From Diadema setosum (taxonomy: Eukaryota; Echinodermata; Echinoidea; Diadematoida; Diadematidae), in contig NC_092702.1 in assembly GCF_964275005.1 (NCBI RefSeq), positions 36,728,816-36,792,815 on the forward strand: a DNA stretch of 64,000 nucleotides, written 5' to 3'. The notes beneath the pieces are model-generated. The model was not told the origin of the DNA and ran no database searches. It saw only the letters and a program-made list of their open reading frames with translations. The position numbers and the translations under genes were made by a program. Below, one piece after another: positions 25,323-36,883 of this stretch; within the stretch, counting starts at the first letter, position 1, and each line of letters begins with the position of its first letter.

Positions 25323-25886
25323 CCTTTGTACGCGCGATCACACACACAGCTAGCTACAGTGTATACAAAGTTAGCTCTAATCGCGAATCGCTAGCTCTTC
25401 TTTCGTCGAAGTTCTCTAGGTTTCCCGTCCATTTCTCTCATTTTCTCTCTTTTGCTTCCGTATCATTGTATCCCTTTCTCTTCAGAGTACAATCATACTT
25501 CTGAGAGTGTTTTTTTTTCTCATTTTTATAAAGTGATTACCCTGTTTGCCACAATTTGGGGTGAGTTTTTGTTCGAGTGTTTGTTGAGTTTTTCGATTGA
25601 ACGATGTGTCGATTATCTTCGTGTGTGCGAGAATATCGTACCCACTCGTTTGTTTCCGTGTAAGTATTTTTACCGTAAAAGTGTCTTCATCGTTCGTCTT
25701 CACGCATCGGGTTTTCACCCTAGTTTTCCTCATCGTAGTTTTCCACATCCATTTTTTTTTCCGGTGCAAGATACTCTGTGTATTTTCTGCTACGGTAAAA
25801 TGCCATCGTCGATATTTTTTGTGTATTCATCGTAGTTTTCCACCTCCATTTCATTTTTGTGTGCAAGATGTGTAGCTAGGTCTGCG

Positions 25887-26015
25887 ATGTCTGAATCGTT
25901 TACAGATGTGTTTTGTGAGAGTATTAACCACGATGATTTTGAGGATTTTGAGGGTTTCGCTTTGGATGAGATTGACTGGAATGATAGTGATAATGATAAT
26001 GATTCTACTATCTAG
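25887..26015 (+). CDS. Small acidic open frame, 42 aa, unidentified
   Basis: ATG to TAG frame encoding a very acidic peptide with HDDFEDFEGFALDEIDW followed by SDNDNDST. There is no domain I can name. Acidic N-terminal segments of this style occur in some cut-and-paste transposases, for example piggyBac-like ones, so it may be a first exon or remnant of the transposase of the enclosing element. This is inference from composition and location only. Confidence 0.3.
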   Translation: MSESFTDVFCESINHDDFEDFEGFALDEIDWNDSDNDNDSTI

Positions 26016-28700
26016 TGGTGTTGATATAAGAGCTCTTATGATGATGCAATTTATTTCGTGTGACCGACCATCATGACGTTGGCGATGACGAGTACGAAAC
26101 GATGTGTATACAATGTAGGCCTGTATGATCTAAGACGAGAGTGACACTGACGACATGGCCTGGCCCTGGGGGCTGTTTTAGTGTTGTTCGCTCGATCGTG
26201 CACTGGAGTGGTCTAGAGACCTGCATTTTATTTTTTCACTTAATTGTATCCTTTTGCTTGTTCACTCTGGTTTACTGCTACCAAAATTTATGTCTCTGAA
26301 GAAACTCAACCAGAAGCTAGACAATATGTTTGCATCAGGTCCAAGTCTGTAAATTGTGATGTTCCTACTCCTATTGAACTCGAAATCCCATTTTCTTTGC
26401 TCTTTTTTCCACTGATAAATTATTTAGAACTGTACTGCATTTCTGATGAATTGCTTTTGCGTTATATCAAGAGCCTGCTGAGTAGGTGTTTCATTCTATC
26501 CTTTCAATTATCTTTCTATCACTTTCTTCTTTTGACCCTGGATGGAAAAAAAAAAAAAAAACCTTATCTTGCCATGTAAAGACAGAACACATGCCATCAT
26601 GAAATATCATGACATTACGAAAGTAATAAAAGAAATAGGTAAGCGATGAAAATTCTTGTTTGTAAAATCATAAATCAAAGGTGATTTCATATGAACCAGC
26701 TCTTTGAAATGTATTTATTTTGCCTATTTATACTTGCTTTGCAAGTATACATTTTCTCTCCCATGGACTTTGTGTCCCCCTTTTTTTATGTGCTTTAATG
26801 ATTATTATTCTAATTTGTTTTGTCAATATCATCGTTATTACTGTATTAATATTACCATACTTTGATATGGTTAATTGCATTTGTTGATTGACTCTCACTT
26901 TCATTTTGTTGCATCCTCTTGGTACTTGTACCAGATCCTTTCTAGGGCTTGCTGTTTGCTCACCCCCCCCCCCCCCCTTTGCTGTTGCTATTTCACGCTT
27001 TACCTTTCTTTATCTCTCTGTTGTTCCTTATCTTGTTTGATGTTGCCTCCATATTCATCCTTTTCCTTCAATGGTTGCCCCCTGGCCCTCACGGCGACCA
27101 TTACTAACCTTCCCCTGCCTTTTGTCTGTCCATCCTCCTGCTCTAATCCCCCTCCCTTTACCTGTTGGGCTCCTTGCCCATGACTTCCTACCCTCTCCTT
27201 TTGTATGACTTCCTACCCTCTCCTTTTGTTTTCTTTGTTCCGTGTCCCTTTGCCCTGACTGATCTTGTTGTGTGAAGTCGCTTTACATGTGTGTGGTTGC
27301 TTTTTCTGCCTATTTGCCATTTTGCTTCTGACGAAGGTTCTGCTATAATCGAAAGCTTAGGTCCCTTTTGACTCTATCCTAAAAACATTCATGTACACTC
27401 CCAAAACTTGCTGGGCTAGTGATGAAAACTTCCATTATCTAGCAGGGGAGGGGGAATGCTTTCATTTTCTCAAGAGAGCTTTTGTGTGAGAGAATGAAAA
27501 ACTTGATTGAGTGTTGCCAAGTTGTTTTCAAACTTCTTCATTTTATTTGATCTTAAGCATAATCACTTTTGTAAGTACATGTTCAGTATTACGATTTCTT
27601 CTCCCTTGACTGTAATCGGAAAGTTTGCCATAACGACGATCGCTAATGTGTTTGGATGTGCCGATATGCGAAACACGTGGTTCAAAGGAATGCACCATGT
27701 GCTACTAACTTACTGCCTTAGAGGTTACTGCTAGTTGAATGGATCGAATGCGCCATAGGCTTAGTTACGGTAAACAGTTTACGTTCGATGCGAATAATTA
27801 TTACGTCTTTCAGGATCGAGGAATAATACACACAAAACATGCAAACGAACAAATCCACGAACGAGTGTTGATAACAAAAATTCATATGAAAAGTAATAGG
27901 CAGTTTTGGTGAGCGTGAAATTTTACTGTCATGATTTTGCTGTTTAATCGGGTGGTGGCTGCATCTCACATAGGACATCTCAGTGAATTTGTCTAGGCAT
28001 ATGAGACCTTTCATAATCTGTGATTGCATTTTTGAGTGATTAATCAATTCCTTTTTACAGCTCGGGAACATATAAATACATTGTACTTAGATCAAGTACG
28101 CAATAATCGACTGTTCGATGTATGCGCCTAAAGAAAGGCGAAAGAATCAGAACATCTTTGCAATGATTGCTTTAACTCAACTCACCAGCGAGTTCTTCGA
28201 TCGATATACTACACCAGTGCGCGCATTCTTTCGTCTGGCACCTGGGGTCTGGCACGCACCTGGTTTTGTGGAAATTTCCACAAAGGGATCCGAGGGTGGG
28301 GTTTTTCCAATCCCAAGAGACCGCATTATACACAAGAAGACAATCTCGTCGCTTCTATCATTTTCCGTCACTCGTGTTTTCCCCTTATTCTTTGCTAATA
28401 ATGAACGTTTCGATTGAACTTAACGATGGTTGTTCACACGTGGTTCCTTTTGTTGTGAGGTGTAGGTACAGTATTTTCTTTTTTTATCATTCTTGGGAGG
28501 GGAAAGAAGAGTAAAAGAGGGAAAACTTATTTAAATAAACGAAGGGCACGTATAAACGCTCAGCATCCACAGCAAGCCGTCTTTTACATCAGCATCGTTG
28601 ATTATCATCACCTGCACTATCATCAGGCATCACTCAGATAATGTCCTTTTTTTATAAACATTTAGAAACACGATCACCATCACTCGAGATAAACACGTAG
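26016..28700. other. Interior of the candidate transposon, no gene identified
   Basis: Contains C-runs near 26964 and a pyrimidine-rich stretch to 27230 that includes a perfect 25-bp tandem duplication (27180-27229). Open frames here (for example 26244-26579 and 27507-27734) have no recognisable domain. Confidence 0.4.
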
Positions 28701-28846
28701 CAGTGGCAGATCCAGAGGGGGCGCATGAGGCGCACGCCCCCTTTATTTATCGTAAAAAAAAAAATAGAAGTGAAACCCGGAAGTGGCACCAGAAATATTA
28801 GTTGCGCCCCTCCCCCCTCCTGTACAGAATTCCTGGATCCGCCCCT
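28701..28846. mobile_element. Short non-autonomous DNA element, hAT-like ends
   Basis: Begins CAGTGGCAGATCC and ends GGATCCGCCCCTG, inverted copies of the same terminus as 6688-6785. Related interior words (GGGGGCG and GAATTC next to the right end) support one family. It is nested in the larger element. Confidence 0.65.
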
Positions 28847-29139
28847 GCCTGTACGAAAATAAATGTCAACAGACAAAGTATCAACAACCTCCCCGACAAC
28901 TATACATAAACATTACCACAGAGCACACCGAAGCGGCTGGCATCAAACACCCTTCGAAATACTGCAGCAAAGCGGGAAATCGCCGTTACGAAAATGCATG
29001 TACACAGTGCGAGGCAATTGAAAGAATTACCTTTAGATTAAGAATATGAAGGGAACAAATAAAGTGATATGAAACGAAAGAAATCGTACACCAAACGAGA
29101 GGTATAACGACCTCCAATAGGCCCTTAGCCGCAGCATAT

Positions 29140-29423
29140 CAATAAACATGACGTATAAATAAGCACACGGAATATGCGTGTTTCGGATTCCTCCCTTCTA
29201 TTTCTTTCCTGAACTATTCCCAATGCCCGAATAAAATAATGACTAGTTTGTTACTCTGATTTCTTCGTCTGAGGAAAGGAAGTTCGTTCATCCGAAAACA
29301 AAAGGATTGACACTCCGAAGGTTTGCTAATCGGGCAATGCCCCCCCCCCCCCCAAAAAAAAAAAAAAAAAACAGCCAACAAAATGCTCGTTAATCAAAAT
29401 ATTGGTTAATAATGTTAAAGACG

Positions 29424-29460
<37 letters not shown>

Positions 29461-30720
29461 GAAGAAGAAGAAGAAGAAGAATAATAAGAATTATAATAAT
29501 AATAATATAACAATAGACAGAAATAAAACAATATATGGCCCTATAGCAATTACCCGCAGCATGATTACATTTTCGAATCAACAAACATGGATAGGCACAA
29601 GGAATATGCGTGTTTCGGATTCGAAATAACGCCGTAACCATCGGAATAGCGCACCCGTTTTCTTTTTCGGAATAATGAACACCACGGAAATCAATAAAAT
29701 GATTTCAAAATAAGAATCCATCGTAATTCTTGCCTTAAAGATTTTCCTGAACTACGTGTATTCTCAATGCCCGAATAAAATAATGACTAGTTTGTTACTC
29801 TGAAAGTGGTGTTGTGAGTTAAGGAAGTTCGTTTATCCGAAAACGAAAGGATTGACATTCCGAAGGTTTGCTAATCGAACAATGGGGAAAAAAATAATAA
29901 TAGTAATACATTTTATTTTCACACTAGGTACGAACATCTATGGTGTAGGGAATTTGCGTGTTCCGGAACATTTTATCACTTTCGCATCAGCGAACTTTAC
30001 GTGCAGTGGGTACTTCAAAAATGCCTCCCCCTAAAAAAAAAAAAGGAAAAAAAAAATGTATATATAATTACACCAACACTTGAGCATAACAACAAACAAG
30101 CAAGCAAACAAACAAATAAACAACTTAAGATTTAATCTCATAGCTGCTTTGAATATTTCATGTTCCGTCTGTATACTTCTTTTCAGAATTATCTCTCGCT
30201 TCCCGCTTCACAACTAGGAAATAAACGATGTCAAACTATAATAAGAATTAAACTTATTGTCTTGCTCTGAATATAAAATTCATTATTCCAAAAGTTCGTT
30301 TATCCGTGAATACAACAGGCTCGATACTACAGTACTCCGAAGGTTTGCTAATCCGACAATAAACGCACCTATCCAATCACAAACATTCGTGCATTTTCGG
30401 ATTATGAATCATAATTTGACTATCACATTTACGAACATCTATTTTTCGGGTAGGGAAGTCGCGTGTATATCTGAATGTTTCATTTTCGTACTAACGAACC
30501 TTATGGGTGCATGGGTACAACGATCATGACCCTCAACCCCCCACCCCCCCCCCAAAAAAAAAGAAAGAAAGAAAGAAAGAGCCAAGTCAAACTAAGAATC
30601 AGTCTGAATTAGTCGCTTTGAAAATTCCACGTATACCGTCTGAATTATCTCTCTGTCCAATACAGAAATAAACGATATCAAACTAAGAATTAAACGTATT
30701 GTCTTGTTTTGAATATATAT
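29140..30720. repeat. Diverged satellite-like tandem repeat, about 4 units of 430-545 bp
   Basis: Recurring words include GGAATATGCGTGTTTCGG (29168, 29599, variants near 29951 and 30453), AAATAATGACTAGTTTG (29235, 29778) and CCGAAGGTTTGCTAATC (29315, 29858, 30338). AATAAACGAT followed by GAATTAAAC occurs near 30221 and 30668. Three units carry a C-run directly followed by an A-run (29340, 30025, 30540), and the first also carries (ATA)n and (GAA)n. The units are clearly related but not identical. Confidence 0.8.
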
Positions 30721-30758
30721 ATATATTTTTTTTTTTGTTGTTGTTTTTTGCTTTTCTG

Positions 30759-30920
30759 GGGCCCGTTGCATAAAACTTACCATTGAATTTCAATGGTAAC
30801 TACCGTCAAAATTAGGCATCACAGCCAATCAGCATCAAGGATTATAAAATTTACCGCTGATTTGAAGACTTACCGCTAGAAAGGAGCTTCCAGCGGTAAG
30901 GGTTTTATGCAACAGGGCCC
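30759..30920. mobile_element. MITE with GGGCCCGTTGCATAAAA ends
   Basis: The left end GGGGCCCGTTGCATAAAA and the right end TTTTATGCAACAGGGCCC are inverted repeats. Inside, CTTACCGCT and AGCGGTAAG form further inverted arms. 162 bp, non-coding, nested within the larger element. Confidence 0.8.
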
Positions 30921-31953
30921 TGATTCAATAAAAAAAAACGGGCAATATAACGCGCAATTGCTGAAGAAAGACAAAATATTTAATGACCAAATAACGGCGA
31001 ACAAATCCTTCTAATTTCTTTTTTCCTCTTTTTGGGGGTTAATTTTCTTTCTATACTCAAATGGATTTTACGTACACGCAATTTTAGTGAAACCATTTTC
31101 TTTTTGGTCGGCATTCTACGATAAGGTTCCTGTGGGTTCCTGTGGGTTCACCCTCGCCAAAATTGCGTGATTTCTCTTAAATACTATGAACCCGAATGAT
31201 CTCTGATTGGTAATTTAGTCTATTTCATGATCAACAGTTGTTTATTTTCTGCTTGTAAAAAACAAAACAAAACACGTGAACTACTACATCGTATAACATC
31301 TCTGTTTCGTTCAGCCGAGCGAGCCATGCCATAGCAATGGCGACGCACATACGGCGCACTCGCCTTTCCCATACGTGCACATTCCCTGGTTACATGCAGC
31401 CCGCATACCACCATGTGATGTATCAGGTGACTTTCACTAAATGCAGTGAATAATCTGCTAACGGTGCCGTACTTACAGCTAGGGTAAGGGAAACTAAAAC
31501 TTTTACAAATTGCTTCAATGAAAACGGCATCGATATATGTATACATGTTACCATTTTTAATATTATTATGTGTATCAGGTGAATTCCACGCCTGTCTACT
31601 GTTCTCATTCCCGACCGCTGTGCTACTTGTTGAGTCTAATCTTGCAGTGATTCACGTGTGTACTGTATTCCATGTGCGCCTTGGATCACGGACGCTTCTA
31701 ACGAAATTTGGACGAAACTGCCGAGCTCCGAACACGCATTTTCCGAACGAGCAACGCATTTGCCGAACGGAATTGAGCGGGCGGTCGTGCGTGAAATGCG
31801 TCCACAAAGCGTCCACAAAGCGTCAGAATCGTTGCTAATGGATCGATAACGAAATTTCGTCCAAATTTCGTCCAGATTTCGTTGCTACTCGATCGATAAC
31901 GAACTTTCGTTGGAAAACGAAATTGACGGAGGCGTTTCTTATTGCGCGTACTG

Positions 31954-33535
31954 TAACTACATGCACACAATCACTCTAATAATGACTATTGGTGATCGTG
32001 ATCAAAAGAATAATGATTATAAGCCAGTAGTGGTGATTATGATGATGATAAAAGCGACACTGATGATTATTCTTGTTATGATATTGATCATTAATTTTAG
32101 GAGAGCATTTTTTTTTTCTTTAACAAGACGCAAAATTCAGGTTTGTTGTTATCTACTCACAATCTGGGCTTATCCAGGCTCTGGAGAAGATCAACATCCA
32201 GGTACTGGGACCGGCACGAAGTTGGGGTAACACAAAGTTTAGACGCCATGTCTGCCCTAATCACGGAGCAACCCAAATGAACCAACCACTAATCACGGAG
32301 CAACCCAATTGAACCAACCGTTAGGTAAGGCGAACAGATCGGGATCTGAGCAGCGATCTAGAGTTTTCGAAAAATTTTCCACTCGCTCTCAGTGAGCAGC
32401 GGATATTGTGGAACTGCCACATCCGACATTGTATAGAACTAAGGACAGCCAGACAAAATAATGGTATATCCATTCACAAGTTAACTCAGCACTGAGTTTA
32501 GCAAGGTCCACATACACAAAACGCCCCACCCTCTACTCCGTTTGTCTACTTCGATCTTAGACATCACAGTAAGTCCAAATTCAGTCCACAAAAACACGTG
32601 GACTCAGGAGGGAAATTTCCCTCTCGGATTCTTAGAAAATTCTAGACACTCAAGTCAGTCTCTTCTAAAGACGTTCAGGGTGTCATATTCATCGAGTAAA
32701 TCAGCGTTGCAGTATACCTACAAGTACTATAAGTGTAACTTAATTGACACGCCTACGAACTAGATTGTTTCTTTTCATGTAATCTGGGTTTGGTCCTTAC
32801 ATTACTCTCTAACACACATATCATTATCTTACGACGAACGATGGTTTGAGACTTGAATAAATAACCCTCTGTGTGGCACGCTTATTTCCTTTCCATCATG
32901 TCCATAGGCATGTGTTTGAAATTTGTGCACATTTGAGTCATTGGCACATGAAGGATTAAACCAGAACGAGATAGGTTTGTGAGGCGAACTCTCATTCAAG
33001 CGGGATCGAGACACCGTGTCATTGAGACTGGGTGGGAAGGTCGCCCAGCTCATGGGAAGCCTGCCGTATCACAGTTAACAACAAATGAAACATAGAATAG
33101 GATGAGTACTGGAAAATCTTGTTGATGTAACGAAATCACGGTCATCCAATTGTCTCTAGTAACAACTCAACCCATCTGTATGGTATACACGCCTCCCTAT
33201 TCCCTAATTATATCCATACCATTCAGAAATTTTCCCATGTTATGGATTACGTTTAATGAAATGATCAATGCAGATCTAGAATAATTTGATCAGTAAGAGT
33301 GGAATAATTTCATAACTTTCATAATTCAATACGACAAAATGAATGCGAAGGCTAAGCGCGGACTATGTAGACTTATACGAGAAAATGAAATCATAATCAT
33401 AGTCTCCTTGAAAATAAAATCGTGTTAAATTTTGACAGATGTCACTATGTCGTAAAGTCGTAAGTGTAATGTTTTAAATCTATATTGACAGTCATGAGCA
33501 TCATTCTGGATGGACTTCAGCGCATTGTAAGAGGC
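31954..33535. other. Intergenic, nothing beyond the 32-bp duplication
   Basis: GAT/ATT-rich near 32010-32095; otherwise no element or gene recognised. Confidence 0.45.
32257..32320. repeat. Tandem duplication, 2 x 32 bp
   Basis: Two adjoining copies of a unit starting CTAATCACGGAGCAACCCAA, differing at few positions. Confidence 0.85.
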
Positions 33536-33536
33536 C

Positions 33537-33597
33537 ACTATTATTGTTATTATTATTCTTATTATTCTTATTCTTATTCTTATTATTATTATTGTTA

Positions 33598-33628
<31 letters not shown>

Positions 33629-33690
33629 GATTATTATTATTGTTATTATTATTATTTTTTTTATATATTTATTATTATTATTATTATATC
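33537..33690. repeat. (ATT)n trinucleotide microsatellite
   Basis: Long, slightly degenerate TTA/ATT array with CTT and GTT variants. Its long translation is an artefact of low complexity. Confidence 0.95.
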
Positions 33691-34288
33691 AAAATTTATT
33701 TTGAATATTAAAGAAATTCCAACTGTTCGGATGTGCAATCTGTACTTTATTTATGAAGATTAGTCTGTGCACAGAGCGGAGTTACACTCATGTGTTCATG
33801 TGTTCGGGTAAGAGAGTGACTCATCGAAATTGTTTGTAAAATACCGGTATGTGGACAAAAGACTAGGCAAAACAAAACAAACCAATATCATTTGGAGAAA
33901 ATGTGACATATTTTAAATCTTTGGCCAGGTGGTCGGACACAAGACCAAATATACATATAGTTGAGAAAGATAGGATGCAGGTTAGAATGCACGTAGGTCA
34001 CGTAGCTTAGTTTGCAATTGGATTATTTTATTTTGCTTAGAGTGTCGGTTCTTTTTTTTTTGGGGGGGGGGGTGCTGAGCAAGTCAGTCCTACCTAAGTG
34101 TTCGAAATTATAGTGTAACTTTGAAAAGATTTTGCTCTGTATGTATAGGCATTACATGTAGTTCAGATACAAATCGTGGTAAGGAGGCTGCTTACACATA
34201 AAATATGCAGCGGTTAGGTAGGTAGGCATGAGGGTGTCTTTATTCAATTTGAACACGATATCCACTGTTCATAGCTTCACTGCGCCTA

Positions 34289-34333
34289 AACAATGACAAC
34301 AATGACAACAACAACAACAACAACAACAACAGC

Positions 34334-34378
<45 letters not shown>

Positions 34379-34399
34379 AACAACAATAACAACAACAAC
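34289..34399. repeat. (CAA)n trinucleotide microsatellite
   Basis: About 35 ACA/CAA units with a few GCA and TAA variants. Confidence 0.95.
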
Positions 34400-36845
34400 C
34401 AGTGTTTACGCCTACTCGTCTACACGCCTACAATGAATTTAGTTCATAGTGGTAAAAAAGTTATTTCTGCCCGCTGGATATCGTTACCATCAGAGGTCAC
34501 GAGGACATATCCTGTTGAGTACAACAAGTGAATAAAAAAAAATGGGTTTTTCCAGCTCTGAAAGACGCAGGATTGCGGACTTGATTCGCCTGAATGCCGT
34601 CAATTATTTTCCTCATTCCAGTCATGTAATGATACTATTCAATGCTTCCCTTTGCATGAGTACTATACTTCACAATTCATAAAGAGAGGCGTACTGTAGT
34701 GCCACTGCGGTTTGGAAAGTGGCGTCTTTATGATTTAATGTTAATTTGAACATCTCAACTGATGTTAGGCATTATGTTTGATTTGTAGTGTAAAATAAGT
34801 GATAGTCCTGATTACCGTTAGAAACCCAACATATCAACATGGAAGAGAGGGGTGGCTTTGCAAGATCAGGAACCAACAAGTAACATTTCGCTCAAACAAT
34901 TCTAATCGATCTACGTTATTATACCTAATCCCTAAAATACGCCGTACATTTGCTTGTCAGTTTTAGGTCGATAGATAATAATCTCATATGTCTTTGACGA
35001 GAGAAAACAAACCTGAGCCAGCAAAACTGTATCATCAGAGTAATACGACCTTTGTTGGCCTCGCTTTGTGATGTTAAGAATGAAACCTAGTTTAACCTAA
35101 ACTTTAGCTGACCCATTCAGAGGAACTCCTGCCCAAATACTGGCGAGTTGACACACGTGGGAAACCCGCTTTTTGAGGGAAATGTGCTTCCGAACCTTCA
35201 TTTATTTGGAGGGGGGGGGGGATGGGTGGGTTTGGCGGCAAACCGTCATTTCTTTATGCGATCAAGGAGGAATCTATATTTGATATGCTTCTTTCAAAAA
35301 AGGTATCATAAACTAGAGAGTCCAACAGGGAAACTTTCTTACAGCGTACAATGACAGCATGTCAAGAAACATTGTCATTGTTTTAATCAGGGATCGTGAT
35401 TCATTAGAAATTGCGCTTTGAATTGATTTCCTTTTCCTACATAATAACATTCTCTGAAATGTTCTTTTAATCTATGAAAAAAAAAAATTGTCTAGCATTG
35501 ATTTATTCTTTTCACCCTTCCTCTTCAATCTCACTCCCTTATTATTGCTATAAAAATGTCAGATTTGATGACTGAATGGTGACTGGATAATTAGTTCAGT
35601 AAACGGAATATAATGTATTCCATTTGAGTCGCGTAAATTTTGTTGTCTTCTTTAACTAACAGGTACAGATCTGTAAATATACCCACACGAACGCGCACGC
35701 ACACACAAATACACACATGCAAAACCATAAATATACGCATAGATGTATAAATTTACAAAGAGTGAAGTTACCTCGCTAACGTATCTTTACTTCCAATTAG
35801 TGATAAGGCAGTATCTGATTGCTTGATCGTGATTGGCCACAAGGTATGATCGATAACGCATTCTTCATGCCATTTCTTTGGAAATTGAGATGTGATCATA
35901 AAATCCTGCTCACTTTATTTAACATATTGAATAAGATATGATGAATAGATTATCACATTTGTCATCATCTTTGATCCATAAAGTTTTATCGTCTAATATC
36001 CTGAGAGAGGAAAAGAAATATTCAAAATGTAATTTTAAACAAGTACAATTTATTTATATATTTTACCATAGAATTGGATGTACAAAGCACAAAACATAAA
36101 CTTATTCAGGTCAGGTCAGTGGTCAACTTAACCATGATTTCTACTTTGAATGTATTATCAACTTCCTCTCACTGGTAGCACATACACACATAGAAAAACA
36201 ACAAAAACAAAAGAAAAGTTGCAGTGAAGCCGGAAAGCATGCCTGTGAGCGGATGCTATCAACACTCGAGCGCGCGGTAATGTGTGTTGCAGATAAGTGT
36301 CCAATCGTTTTGTCACTACCTGCACAGTAACTCTCTTTTTTCTATTAAAAGTTTTGCAGACTCAGACCGGAAGTGGCATCTGGAAGATAGCACTAGAACG
36401 TCCTACTTGTGTACTGGCGATTAGTGAGATAGAGATCACTTAACCACGCGTTAACGCGTGAGATAAAAACTGTATCGCCATAACTCAGCTAGTATGTTTT
36501 TCAAATGTGCAATCCTTACTGTCATGTGTACCATTACGCTTAAACACAAGTGAAGGCTACAGCAGAAACCACAGTTGTTTAAATGGTTTTCAGGAACAAC
36601 AATTATATATTCATATGTATTTTTGCATGTGGAAGATGGAAATCAGATCATGAAAGCATTTCCATGGTAACCAGGAGAACTATAGATTTGTCTTCTTTCT
36701 TGTCTTTTTTTTTTTAACCGGGAACTATAAATATTAAGTGTGATATACACATAAGTAACCTGTGTATGTTTGTGTGTATGTGTGTTTGAATACGTATGAA
36801 TATGCATGTATAAGCATTATAATCAAAGTAGTGATATGATTTGTC

Positions 36846-36883
<38 letters not shown>

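Larger units (their letters stand above)
25097..31953. mobile_element. Candidate large DNA transposon with short TIRs (6.86 kb)
   Basis: Both ends carry CAGTACGCGCAATA in inverted orientation, extending to about 21 of 23 matching bases, and each is bordered by TA, a possible target duplication. Just inside both ends are clusters of short motifs (CGTCCAAATTTCGT, GCGTCCACAAAGCG, AACGCTTTC) as in transposons with subterminal repeats. The interior has a small acidic reading frame (25887-26015) but no intact transposase, and carries a hAT-like MITE (28701-28846), a satellite (29140-30720) and another MITE (30759-30920). The superfamily is not assigned. The element is decayed, or the two ends pair only by chance relation of two copies. 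Confidence 0.55.

Noticed and set aside
25097-31953. Polinton or LTR-type interpretation of the large element
   Set aside because: The terminal repeats are short and inverted, and no capsid, integrase or polymerase part is recognisable; a plain DNA transposon fits better.
33485-33763. Tyr-rich 92-codon frame
   Set aside because: It is the translation of an (ATT)n microsatellite.
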